64,000 nt of DNA. Source: SOIA01 sp964348015. GTDB lineage: Bacteria > Acidobacteriota > Aminicenantia > Aminicenantales > Aminicenantaceae. The stretch spans positions 1-64,000 of the forward strand of contig CAYGBC010000058.1 in NCBI GenBank assembly GCA_964348015.1, written 5' to 3'. Below, piece by piece: positions 16,165 to 24,014 of this stretch. The notes beneath the pieces were generated by a model. That model saw only the letters and a list, made by a program, of their open reading frames with translations, was not told where the DNA came from and did no database searches. Every line of letters starts with the position of its first letter. The first letter of the stretch is position 1. A program made the translations under genes and the position numbers.

Positions 16165-17772
16165 TTAGAAGGTGACCATTTCGTCGTAAGTGCCGTAAGT
16201 GTCTTTCAGGAGAGCAGAGATTTCTCCAAGAGTGACTTTGGCTTTGACTGCTTCTATGATAAGCGGGAGAATGTTTTCATCTGATTCGACGCCGTTTCGG
16301 AGAGCATCCAGCCGGTTTTTGACTTCCTGGTCCGACCGGCTTTTTTTAAGAAGGCGGATCTTTTTGACCTGATTCGTTTCAATCGTTTTGGGAGGGGAGT
16401 AAAGGTTGTACGGGATCTTGTCTTCCCTTTTTTGATATTTGTTGAGGCCAACGATGATCTGCTTTTGGTTTTCCACCTGTTTTTGATAGGCGTAAGCGCT
16501 TTCCTGGATCTCTTTCTGAATGAAACCTTTTTCGATGGCGACGAGCATCCCGCCCAATTCTTCAATCTTTTGGAGGTAATCTTTGACTCGTTCCTCGATC
16601 TGATTTGTCCAGCTTTCTATCAGAAATGAGCCCCCCACCGGATCCGCTGTGTCGATCACCCCACTTTCGCAAGCGATGATCTGCTGGGTTCGAAGCGCGA
16701 TTTGGGCCGCCTCCTCGCTCGGAAGCGCCAGAGCCTCATCCCAGGAATTAGTGTGCAGAGACTGCGTCCCGCCCAAGACCGATGCCAATGCCTGGAGAGT
16801 CACTCTGACCACATTGTTTTCTGGTTGTTGGGCGAGAAGAGAGACTCCGCTTGTCTGGGTGTGGAACCTGAACTTCCAGGACAGCGGATTTTTCGCGTGA
16901 AATTCTTCTCTCATGAGCCGGGCCCAGATTCGTCTGGCCGCGCGGAATTTAGCGATTTCCTCAAAAAAGTTGCTGTGGGATGCCAGGAAAAAAGAAAGAC
17001 GTGGAGCAAACGTGTCCACATCGAGTCCAGAGTCGATGGCCGCCCGGACGTAAGCGATTGCGTTGGCAAAAGTGAAGGCCAGCTCCTGAACCGCTGTGGC
17101 GCCAGCTTCCCGGATGTGGTAGCCGCTGATGCTCATTGTATTCCAGTTAGGAACTTTTTTGTGGCAGAAGGCGAGAATATCCGTGATGATTTTCATAGAC
17201 TTTTGAGGAGGAAAGATGTACGTTCCCCGGGCAATGTACTCTTTAAGAACGTCGTTCTGGATTGTTCCGGAGAGGCTGGACCACTTTATCCCCTTTTTGT
17301 CGGCCAGAGCCAGGTACATCGCGAGAATGATGGCCGCTGTGGAGTTGATCGTCATCGAGACACTGATTTTGTCCAGGGGGATACGGTTGAAAAGGATTTC
17401 CATGTCCTCAAGAGAGTCGATAGCCACACCGACTTTTCCCACTTCTCCGTGAGAGAGAAGGTCGTCTGAGTCAAGGCCCAGTTGGGTCGGAAGGTCAAAA
17501 GCGACACTTATGCCTGTCTGCCCTTGGGAGAGAAGAAATCGATATCTCCTGTTGGACTCCTCTGCGGTTCCGAAGCCTGCATACTGCCGCATGGTCCACA
17601 GCTTTCCTCTGTACATGGTGGGATACACCCCCCGCGTGAAAGGGTATTTTCCGGGCTCGCCAAGATCCTGTGAAACGCTGAAACCGGCCAGATCTTTTTG
17701 GTTGTAAACCTGTTTGACTTCAATCCCGGAAGAAGTGAGGAATTTGGCCTTTTTGTCTTTGTCTGTGCCCAT
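16165..17772 (-). CDS. mutA: methylmalonyl-CoA mutase, catalytic (large) subunit
   Basis: Interconverts succinyl-CoA and methylmalonyl-CoA by a B12 radical mechanism, used in propionate, branched-chain amino acid or odd-chain metabolism. The 535-residue protein is the TIM-barrel domain alone. It has the N-terminal YPFTRGVYPTMYRGKLWTMR segment, RQYAGF with the catalytic Tyr64, SISGYHIREAG with His219, and GGTQSLHTNSWDEAL. The cobalamin-binding domain (DXHXXG) is absent, so a separate small subunit must be encoded elsewhere; this split form is common. A B12-type ABC importer lies about 3 kb away on the same strand. The relatives isobutyryl-CoA or ethylmalonyl-CoA mutase share the fold; substrate specificity is inferred. 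Confidence 0.87.
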   Translation of the reverse strand: MGTDKDKKAKFLTSSGIEVKQVYNQKDLAGFSVSQDLGEPGKYPFTRGVYPTMYRGKLWTMRQYAGFGTAEESNRRYRFLLSQGQTGISVAFDLPTQLGLDSDDLLSHGEVGKVGVAIDSLEDMEILFNRIPLDKISVSMTINSTAAIILAMYLALADKKGIKWSSLSGTIQNDVLKEYIARGTYIFPPQKSMKIITDILAFCHKKVPNWNTMSISGYHIREAGATAVQELAFTFANAIAYVRAAIDSGLDVDTFAPRLSFFLASHSNFFEEIAKFRAARRIWARLMREEFHAKNPLSWKFRFHTQTSGVSLLAQQPENNVVRVTLQALASVLGGTQSLHTNSWDEALALPSEEAAQIALRTQQIIACESGVIDTADPVGGSFLIESWTNQIEERVKDYLQKIEELGGMLVAIEKGFIQKEIQESAYAYQKQVENQKQIIVGLNKYQKREDKIPYNLYSPPKTIETNQVKKIRLLKKSRSDQEVKNRLDALRNGVESDENILPLIIEAVKAKVTLGEISALLKDTYGTYDEMVTF

Positions 17773-17838
17773 GATCTGCGCAGGGTTCCTTTATTGTGAT
17801 CTGGTGCTTTGGTTTACTGAGGAGATGGAACTCCTTAT

Positions 17839-17865
17839 TTTGGCTGGGATGGTTCTTGGCTGGGA
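17839..17865. repeat. 11-bp direct repeat upstream of the mutase gene
   Basis: TTGGCTGGGAT occurs at 17839-17849 and 17855-17865, a 16-bp period, in the 106-bp gap between enolase and the mutase (about 70 bp upstream of its start). It could be a pair of operator half-sites, or chance. Confidence 0.25.
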
Positions 17866-17878
17866 TTTCCGGCCTGAT

Positions 17879-19174
17879 TCAGGAAATGTACTTGACGAAG
17901 GCTTGAGTGCCTGCATAGCTTCCCTTGTCCTTCAATTCCTCTTCGATTTCCAGCAGACGGTTGTACTTGGCCACCCGTTCGCTTCTGCTCACGGAGCCGG
18001 TTTTGATCTGGCCAGTATCGAGAGCCACGCTCAGGTCAGCTATGAATGTGTCTTCAGTCTCTCCTGAGCGGTGGGAAATCACGGCTGAATATCCGTTTGT
18101 GTGGGCGTACTTTACGGCTTCCACTGTCTCTGTGAGAGTACCGATCTGGTTCAGTTTGATCAAAATGGAATTCCCGATTCCCTGACTGACTCCTTTTTTG
18201 AATCTCTCCAAGTTGGTGACGAAAATATCATCTCCGACGATCTGGATCTTATTGCCCAGAGCGTCAGTCATGAGTTTCCATCCTTTCCAATCATCCTCAG
18301 CAAAGCCGTCTTCAATGGAAATAATCGGGTATCTGTTAACCAGATTTTGATAGAATTCGACCATCTCGGAGGAAGATCTTTTCGAGCCATCCGATTTCTT
18401 GAATATATATCGATCGCCTGAAAAGAATTCAGATGCGGCGGTGTCGAGTGCGAGATGGAGGTCTTTTCCTGGCTTGTACCCGGCTTTTTCGATGCTTTCG
18501 AGAATCAACTCGAGGGCTTCTTCATTGGATTTTAAGTTCGGAGCGAATCCCCCTTCATCACCCACGGCCGTACCGTATCCTTTTTTGTTCAGGATTTTCT
18601 TCAGGTTATGGAAGACTTCTGCGACCATCCGGATGGCTTCAGAAAAATGAGAGCTTCCTAAGGGAGCGATCATGAATTCTTGGATATCGACGTTGTTGTC
18701 TGCATGAGACCCGCCGTTGAGGATGTTGACCAGGGGGACTGGCAGCCTGTAGTTCTTCTTTTGGCCCAGGAAATGGTACAAAGGCGTGTCCTGCGCCAGA
18801 GATGCTGCATGAGCCGCGGCCATCGATACGGAAAGGATGGCGTTGGCTCCCAACTTTTTCTTTGAGGGTGTCCCGTCCAGTTGAATGAGCCGACTGTCGA
18901 TTTGTTCCTGCTCAAGAGCATCCATGCCGACGATTTCGGGCGAGATGATCTCCTGCACGTTGGCGATGGCCTTGAGAACCCCTTTTCCAAGATATCGAGA
19001 GGAATCGTCATCCCTCAATTCAAGGGCTTCATGGGTGCCCGTGGAAGCGCCTGAGGGAACGGCCGCCTTTCCCACGACGCCCGATTCGAGGACGACCTGA
19101 GTGCTGATTGTCGGATTTCCTCTGGAGTCCAGAATTTCTCTGGCTGTGATTTGCTTTATGGTTGTGAGGGCCAT
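17879..19174 (-). CDS. eno: enolase
   Basis: Converts 2-phosphoglycerate to phosphoenolpyruvate in glycolysis and gluconeogenesis. The 431 residues match bacterial enolase end to end: ILDSRGNPT, the SGASTGTHEA loop, GDEGGFAPN, SIEDGFAEDDW (metal Asp/Glu), KLNQIGTLTET with the catalytic Lys, and SHRSGETEDT. The start at MALTTIKQI is standard and is preceded by AGGGGA. It is 81 bp downstream of a YtxH gene and 106 bp upstream of the mutase. Confidence 0.95.
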   Translation of the reverse strand: MALTTIKQITAREILDSRGNPTISTQVVLESGVVGKAAVPSGASTGTHEALELRDDDSSRYLGKGVLKAIANVQEIISPEIVGMDALEQEQIDSRLIQLDGTPSKKKLGANAILSVSMAAAHAASLAQDTPLYHFLGQKKNYRLPVPLVNILNGGSHADNNVDIQEFMIAPLGSSHFSEAIRMVAEVFHNLKKILNKKGYGTAVGDEGGFAPNLKSNEEALELILESIEKAGYKPGKDLHLALDTAASEFFSGDRYIFKKSDGSKRSSSEMVEFYQNLVNRYPIISIEDGFAEDDWKGWKLMTDALGNKIQIVGDDIFVTNLERFKKGVSQGIGNSILIKLNQIGTLTETVEAVKYAHTNGYSAVISHRSGETEDTFIADLSVALDTGQIKTGSVSRSERVAKYNRLLEIEEELKDKGSYAGTQAFVKYIS

Positions 19175-19255
19175 TTTGGAATCCCCTAAATTTTTTATAG
19201 ATGTGTAATCCTGATTCTCTCGAGAGGAATAGCTTTTAATGAATTTTTGTAAAGC

Positions 19256-19585
19256 TTATTTTTTCGTGGGTTCTGCCTTTGCGGATTCTTCTCCGGGTTT
19301 TTTAAAGAGCTCTGCTTTTTTCTTGTCAACAAAATCCTTGATGGTGTCGATTCCTTCGGCTGTTTTCTCTTTGACGACTTTAATTCCTTTTTCGGCTTCT
19401 TTGGCGATCTTCTCGTAGCTCTCTTTGGCTTTTTCTCCGGTCTTCGCCGCGCCTTCTTGAATTTTCTTTCGTGTTTCTTCACCGCTTGCTGGGGCAAAGA
19501 GGACACCCAGGACGAATCCTGTGGCTGTGCCGATCAGGAACGAGAGTGTGGCTTCGACGAAACAGGAGTTTCTATTATCTGCCAT
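19256..19585 (-). CDS. YtxH-domain envelope protein
   Basis: A small (109-residue) protein with a glycine-rich membrane segment (about 13-33, FLIGTATGFVLGVLFAPASG) characteristic of YtxH/GvpP-like proteins. A long Lys/Glu/Ala-rich amphipathic helix follows. Members are often stress-related and membrane-associated; the exact role is unknown. Its start overlaps the end of the DUF948 gene by 11 bp, so the two are translationally coupled and are likely partners, as in many bacteria where DUF948 and YtxH genes are adjacent. Confidence 0.75.
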   Translation of the reverse strand: MADNRNSCFVEATLSFLIGTATGFVLGVLFAPASGEETRKKIQEGAAKTGEKAKESYEKIAKEAEKGIKVVKEKTAEGIDTIKDFVDKKKAELFKKPGEESAKAEPTKK

Positions 19586-19952
19586 TTTTTTCCTCCTTTC
19601 GTTTCTTTTTCCTTATTTGCCGCCAACCAAAACGAAGAATAGGAAACAGCATAGGCCAGTATTTCGAGGAGGGCCGGATGATTTTAGCTGTTGTGAATCC
19701 TACGATTTCCGATATCCCGACGGCTGATTTTTTTGCGGCATCGAGCGTCACTCTGAGATCATCCATTTTTTCATTGACTTTTTTATTCGTCTCCGTCAAA
19801 TTCCTGGCAAGTTCTCTAATCTCTTTGAGTGTTTTTTCTCCCTCCCTGGCTGTCCTTCGAAGCTGAATGATCATGGAAACGAGAAACGTGACGGCAACCA
19901 CAACGGCGATGGTTATCACAAGAAAGAGAAACTGGTTAAGGGTTAGCGACAT
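19575..19952 (-). CDS. DUF948-like membrane protein
   Basis: A 125-residue protein with one N-terminal membrane helix (about 8-30). A coiled-coil helix (about 32-80, with REGEKTLKEIRELARNL) and a basic C-terminus follow, the layout of DUF948 general-stress proteins. No enzymatic motif is present. A TTGACA promoter lies so close that the mRNA leader should be only about four bases, and there is no Shine-Dalgarno. It is coupled to the YtxH gene downstream. Confidence 0.7.
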   Translation of the reverse strand: MSLTLNQFLFLVITIAVVVAVTFLVSMIIQLRRTAREGEKTLKEIRELARNLTETNKKVNEKMDDLRVTLDAAKKSAVGISEIVGFTTAKIIRPSSKYWPMLFPILRFGWRQIRKKKRKEEKNGR

Positions 19953-19962
19953 GGTGACTATG

Positions 19963-19991
19963 AAAATAAACTAAAATATTGATTTTGTCAA
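19963..19991 (-). promoter_or_regulatory. sigma-70-type promoter of the DUF948-YtxH genes
   Basis: TTGACA (19986-19991), 17-base spacer, TATTTT (19963-19968). The -10 box ends 11 bases before the ATG, which predicts a nearly leaderless mRNA. Confidence 0.6.
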
Positions 19992-20001
19992 TGGATAGAA
20001 G

Positions 20002-20289
20002 ATGAATAATCCAGGGAACGTGGTTTATTCACGAGTCGAGGTTGCCGAAGACTCCGTTGCGAGGAGAGAAACGACAGCGGCAATCCCATGCCTGTGCGCA
20101 AGGGCATGAGATCGCCACGCTTCGCTCGCGATGACGTGGTTTCCCACCGCGATTGGGCTGTAACGAAGTTGGTTCGGTGAGATCGGCTCGCCCGGAGGGG
20201 AAAAGATGCCGACATTTAGAAAAAATGGGGACTTTCCCCTTTTGAGAAAAAGGAATTGAGTGTCGGCAGATTTTATGAATAATCCAGGG
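20002..20289. repeat. composite repeat flanked by 15-bp direct repeats
   Basis: ATGAATAATCCAGGG occurs at 20002-20016 and 20275-20289. Between them lies an imperfect inverted repeat (about 20055-20136) of the widespread bacterial hairpin type with TTGCGAG / CTTCGCTCGCGATGAC arms. Next comes the second copy (20221-20291) of the 71-bp repeat also found at 11390-11460, with palindrome ATGGGGACTTTCCCCT at 20225-20240. No gene is supported in this interval. Confidence 0.55.
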
Positions 20290-20293
20290 GGGG

Positions 20294-20872
20294 TTATTTC
20301 CAGAGTACCTTTTGAATCTCGTCGAGATGGAACTCCTCTTCAATCTTCTTGAATATTTCGAGATATTTCTTTTCTTCCTTTGATTCCCTGGCCTGTTCCC
20401 ATTCTCCCAGTAGCTGGGAGGGCATAAACTCAAATTTCTTTTTGAGTGTTTTATTGATACCTCGAAAAGCCTGCCAGTGAGTGATCATCAATAGGGCTAG
20501 GACACCGAAGAAAACGTTCGGACCCGGGAGGATCGCAGCTAACCCGCTGATAGGGAGAAGAATGGTTTCTCCGACGAGAAGAAGAATGTGTTTGGTTCTC
20601 TGCCTCTGGAGGAAAAAATAAAACCGGGTTTGCATCTTTTTTTTCCCGGGTTGGCCGGAATAGAAGATAAGAATCCTATCTTCCTTGGATTTCAAGATTT
20701 TTCCGAAGGCCTGTTCCTGCCGCAGGATCCTTTGAGGGAGGAGCATCAGTTTCTTTTTGGCCTGTTCCCAGAGTTTTTTCCAACGGGAAGTTTTGATCTG
20801 GATCTGCCTGACAGGATCAGAAGAAAAGTACCTGTATTTGCGCCGGTGATCACGAACGAAAAAGAACTGCAT
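20294..20872 (-). CDS. membrane protein of unknown function
   Basis: A 192-residue protein whose N-terminal half is basic and soluble-looking. One hydrophobic hairpin follows (about 108-140, LLVGETILLPISGLAAILPG then NVFFGVLALLMITHW), then a charged C-terminal helix. The LPGPNVFFG...HWQAFRG phrase is reminiscent of the mitochondrial K+/H+ exchange-related family, but this is a weak, by-eye resemblance. It stands between a composite repeat (just past its stop) and the ABC importer genes, with no obvious partner. Confidence 0.6.
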   Translation of the reverse strand: MQFFFVRDHRRKYRYFSSDPVRQIQIKTSRWKKLWEQAKKKLMLLPQRILRQEQAFGKILKSKEDRILIFYSGQPGKKKMQTRFYFFLQRQRTKHILLLVGETILLPISGLAAILPGPNVFFGVLALLMITHWQAFRGINKTLKKKFEFMPSQLLGEWEQARESKEEKKYLEIFKKIEEEFHLDEIQKVLWK

Positions 20873-20923
20873 GAGCGTGAATCATTTTAGCATTTCGCAC
20901 GGAATAGGAGCAAGAGAGGTCTT

Positions 20924-21922
20924 CTAACGGCGTTGGCTGAGAAGGTAGATGAAGAACGGAGCCCCCACGGCTGCGGTGATGATCCCGATCGGGAGCTCGG
21001 AGGGAGAAAGCAATGTGCGCGCGATAAAATCAGAATAGACAAGGAAAATCCCTCCTGTTAAGGAGGAATAGAAAAAAAGATGCCTGTGGTCCGGCCCGAT
21101 AAGAATGCGGATCCAGTGGGGGACAACAAGGCCAATAAAGCCGATGATGCCGCTGACCGAGACAGACGAAGCGGCGAGCATCGTGGATATAACCAGGAAT
21201 GTTTTTCGGACGCGGTTCACAGGGCTGCCCAGGGATTGGGCGATGTCATCCCCCTGGACCAGGAGATTCATATCCTTGGCCAGCCACTGAGCCACGATAA
21301 AACACAATAAAAAATAAGGAAGCATAGCGGTAATCTGGTTCCAGTCAGAATATTTGAAGCTTCCCAGCAGCCAGAAGACGGCCTCTTGGTACGATTCTGA
21401 TTTGAAGAATATCAAAAAGGACGTCAGAGCCGAAGCCAGAGCTCCTGCCGCAATTCCCGTCAGCAGCAGTGTTTCCATCCTGAAGACTCCTTTCCTCTGG
21501 GAGAGGAGGTAGACCAGAAAGACAATCGCGAATCCTGATGCAAAAGCGAATACACTCTGGAGAGAAAACCCCAAGATTTGGACGTTCAAACCGAGGTAGA
21601 TGCACAGGACCGCGCCGAAAGAGGCCCCGGAAGAGACGCCCACGACAAAAGGCCCTGCCATCGGATTCTGAAAATAGCCTTGGAGGATGGCCCCGGAGAG
21701 AGAAAGACTGGCTCCGACTAAAAAGGCCAGGAGCGCACGGGACAGCCTGAGATCAATAAAAATTTTTCTGAGGGTCTCATCGTGGAGGTTGAGGAAAATG
21801 AAGTCAAACAGATCTCCAGTATTTGTTTCTACCGGGCCTTCAAGCAGGGAGAGGAGAAATCCCGATACGAACAGGAAAAGAAGGACAGCGAGGAGAATCA
21901 GCCTTTTTGACCTTGCTTTCAT
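20924..21922 (-). CDS. btuC: FecCD-family ABC importer permease (BtuC type)
   Basis: Inner-membrane channel of a type II ABC importer for cobalamin or a siderophore. The 332 residues contain about ten membrane helices and family motifs: GASLSLSGAILQGYFQNPMA, PFVVGVSSGASFGAV, and the C-terminal GFIGLVVPHWIRILIGPDHR, with ELPIGIITAAVGAPFFIYLL near the end. The frame is open six codons further upstream, but ATG 21922 overlaps the binding-protein stop as ATGA, so it is preferred. The substrate is inferred from the binding protein and from a B12-dependent mutase nearby. Confidence 0.85.
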   Translation of the reverse strand: MKARSKRLILLAVLLFLFVSGFLLSLLEGPVETNTGDLFDFIFLNLHDETLRKIFIDLRLSRALLAFLVGASLSLSGAILQGYFQNPMAGPFVVGVSSGASFGAVLCIYLGLNVQILGFSLQSVFAFASGFAIVFLVYLLSQRKGVFRMETLLLTGIAAGALASALTSFLIFFKSESYQEAVFWLLGSFKYSDWNQITAMLPYFLLCFIVAQWLAKDMNLLVQGDDIAQSLGSPVNRVRKTFLVISTMLAASSVSVSGIIGFIGLVVPHWIRILIGPDHRHLFFYSSLTGGIFLVYSDFIARTLLSPSELPIGIITAAVGAPFFIYLLSQRR

Positions 21923-22827
21923 TGTTCTTTCTCGAAGCACTGAGGATGAAGGAGACGTGCAAGCTCCTCGAGGGCCAGTATGAGCCGGGGGCCTTGCCGG
22001 GAGGCCAGGTTTTCGTCCAGAAAAAATATGCTGTCAGATATAACAGCAGGGGTGCCTTCAAGATGAATTTCATTTCTCATCCAACTTTTGGCTTCGATGA
22101 ATTCTTTCTCTGACTTGGACAAAATGACAATAACTTCAGGATTTTCGTGAATGAGCTGCTCCGCGTTGTACAGAAGCCATTTCCGGGGGACATGACCGGC
22201 TATATTCACTCCTCTGGCCTTTTGGATCAGGTCATCGAGGAAGCTTTTCTGGCCGCACGTCCAGAGGCCTTTGCCGTGGAGAGAGAGGAAGACTTTGGGT
22301 TCATGTCTGGCTTTCTGGAGGGAGGAGAGAATTTTTTCGTATCTTGCCCGGAGTGACCGGACAAAGAGTGCGGCTTTGGGCTCTTCATGCGTGACGGCTC
22401 CAATTTTTTGTATGAGGGGGAATATGGAATCTATGGTTGTCCCCGTATCCAGGACAAACACGGGAAGATCCAGGTCTCTGAAGCGCTCGAAAATCCTGAG
22501 AGGATTCCCGCGAAAGCCTATGACCAGATCTGGATTGAGAGCGATTATCTTTTCTGGATTCGGGTCGATCATTCCCCCGATTTTGTCCTTAGTCTTTGCG
22601 TCCTCGGGGAAGTCGCAGTACCGCGTGACGCCGACAACTTTTCCTCCCAAATCAAGAGCAAAGAGAATTTCAGTGATGTTGGGAGCCAGAGAGATGATCC
22701 TTTGAGGCGGAACGGTCGCGTCATAAGGGAAACCGAGGTCATCCCTGATGATTTTTTCCTGGGATCTAACCGCAGAGATGTTCAACACGACCAGCAGAAA
22801 AACAGCGAGAATCTTTTTGAATATCAT
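21919..22827 (-). CDS. btuF: periplasmic cobalamin/iron-complex binding protein (BtuF type)
   Basis: Captures the substrate in the periplasm and delivers it to the permease. The 302 residues begin with a signal peptide (about 1-22, ending AVRSQ). They then have the BtuF-like RIISLAPNITEILFAL, GGKVVGVTRYCDFP, NPEKIIALNPDLVI and the long connecting helix of class III binding proteins. The SLAPNITE and VGVTRYCDFP phrases are typical of cobalamin binders, but siderophore or heme binders cannot be excluded. Overlaps of 4 bp with both neighbours show a tightly coupled operon. Confidence 0.82.
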   Translation of the reverse strand: MIFKKILAVFLLVVLNISAVRSQEKIIRDDLGFPYDATVPPQRIISLAPNITEILFALDLGGKVVGVTRYCDFPEDAKTKDKIGGMIDPNPEKIIALNPDLVIGFRGNPLRIFERFRDLDLPVFVLDTGTTIDSIFPLIQKIGAVTHEEPKAALFVRSLRARYEKILSSLQKARHEPKVFLSLHGKGLWTCGQKSFLDDLIQKARGVNIAGHVPRKWLLYNAEQLIHENPEVIVILSKSEKEFIEAKSWMRNEIHLEGTPAVISDSIFFLDENLASRQGPRLILALEELARLLHPQCFEKEQ

Positions 22828-23618
22828 TCTTTTTGATCGGGTTTCGGTATCAGCGATATCTCCGGAAGCCGGGAGTGGATGTTTTCTCTGATTTCCACGG
22901 CGGCATCGAAAACTTCAAGGATGTTCTGTTTTGTGATCAGCTTTTCGGGCGGGCCCAGCGCCTGCACTCTGCCTTCCTTGAGGAACAGGATCTGCTGAGA
23001 ATAGGGGATGGCGAGGTTGATGTTATGCTCCGTCGTCAGGATGGTTTTCCCTTTTTCTTCCTGGAGGGTCTTGAGTATTTGATAGATTTCGACCTGATAG
23101 CGGATATCCAGATGGGAACTGGGCTCATCCAGGAAAAGGAGTGGGGTGTCCTGCGCCAGCGCACGTGCGATAAAAACTCTCTGGCGTTCTCCTCCGCTGA
23201 GATGGGCGACTTTTTTCTCCTTGAGGTGAGAGATCTTGGTGAGGGCCATAATTTCCTCGATAATGCGTTCGTCCTCCGATGATGAGCCTCCCAGCCGGCC
23301 TTGATGCGCGTATCTCCCCATCAGAACGGTTTCTGCAACGCTGAATTCAAAGGAGGAGCTGAATATCTGGGGAACATACGAGATTTTTTTAGCGAGCTGT
23401 CTCGGACTCATAATGAAGACATCCTCGCCGTCGACCAGGATTCTGCCCGAAACGTTCTTCAGCAGACCTTGAAGGGCTTTGATCAGGGTGCTTTTTCCAG
23501 ACCCGTTTTTCCCGAGGACAGATATGAATTCGCTCTTTCTCAGCGAAAAAGATATGTTGTGGATAACGTCTCCGTTTTCATATCCTGCGGAGACGGTATC
23601 GACTTCCAGAATTGCCAT
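22824..23618 (-). CDS. btuD: ABC importer ATPase (BtuD/FecE type)
   Basis: Powers the importer from the cytoplasmic side. The 264 residues contain Walker A GKNGSGKST, the Q-loop YVPQ, signature LSGGERQR, Walker B LLFLDEP and the switch His in TTEHN. First gene of the three-gene operon btuD-btuF-btuC, each overlapping the next by 4 bp. No cobalamin riboswitch is recognisable upstream. Confidence 0.87.
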   Translation of the reverse strand: MAILEVDTVSAGYENGDVIHNISFSLRKSEFISVLGKNGSGKSTLIKALQGLLKNVSGRILVDGEDVFIMSPRQLAKKISYVPQIFSSSFEFSVAETVLMGRYAHQGRLGGSSSEDERIIEEIMALTKISHLKEKKVAHLSGGERQRVFIARALAQDTPLLFLDEPSSHLDIRYQVEIYQILKTLQEEKGKTILTTEHNINLAIPYSQQILFLKEGRVQALGPPEKLITKQNILEVFDAAVEIRENIHSRLPEISLIPKPDQKE

Positions 23619-24014
23619 TTTAAGAATGAATTCTTCGAATTACACAACGAATTTTAAGGATTAAACTCTGTGATTAAATTCAAAGCTTTTTCATCCTAAT
23701 ATTTTTTAGAGAAATGTTCAATACGGGGCCAGACTCCTAAAGCTTCAGATATCACGACAGGCGGCTTCATGATTGTTGGTTTTTTATGCGAAAAAGTGTG
23801 GAGCCTCCGTACACAAATGAGGTTTCCTTAAAAACAGTTTTGATATGGAAAACAGGATCGAAGTTTCAGGAATCTGATCCCCTTGTCCGCTGTCTTGACT
23901 TTTAGGGGTAATGAATCTAACATTGATGATTGAATTTCGCGAGAAGAAAAGACAGGAAAGAGCGAGTTTTTCCCCTGTCATGAGCCTTGGAATGATGTTA
24001 AGGATCCCACGCAC
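23619..24014 (+). promoter_or_regulatory. divergent intergenic region with leuS promoter
   Basis: Holds TTGACT (23895-23900), a 17-base spacer and TAACAT (23918-23923) facing leuS, leaving a leader of about 85 bases. No T-box, riboswitch or small gene is convincing in the remaining 280 bases, and no clear promoter for the btu genes is seen. Confidence 0.4.

Noticed and set aside
16702..17469. 255-codon plus-strand frame inside the mutase gene
   Set aside because: A shadow of the minus-strand methylmalonyl-CoA mutase; its composition is typical of antisense frames.
23619..24014. Cobalamin riboswitch upstream of btuD
   Set aside because: No B12-box-like sequence could be recognised on the minus strand; a GGAGTCTGGCC stretch is too poor a match.
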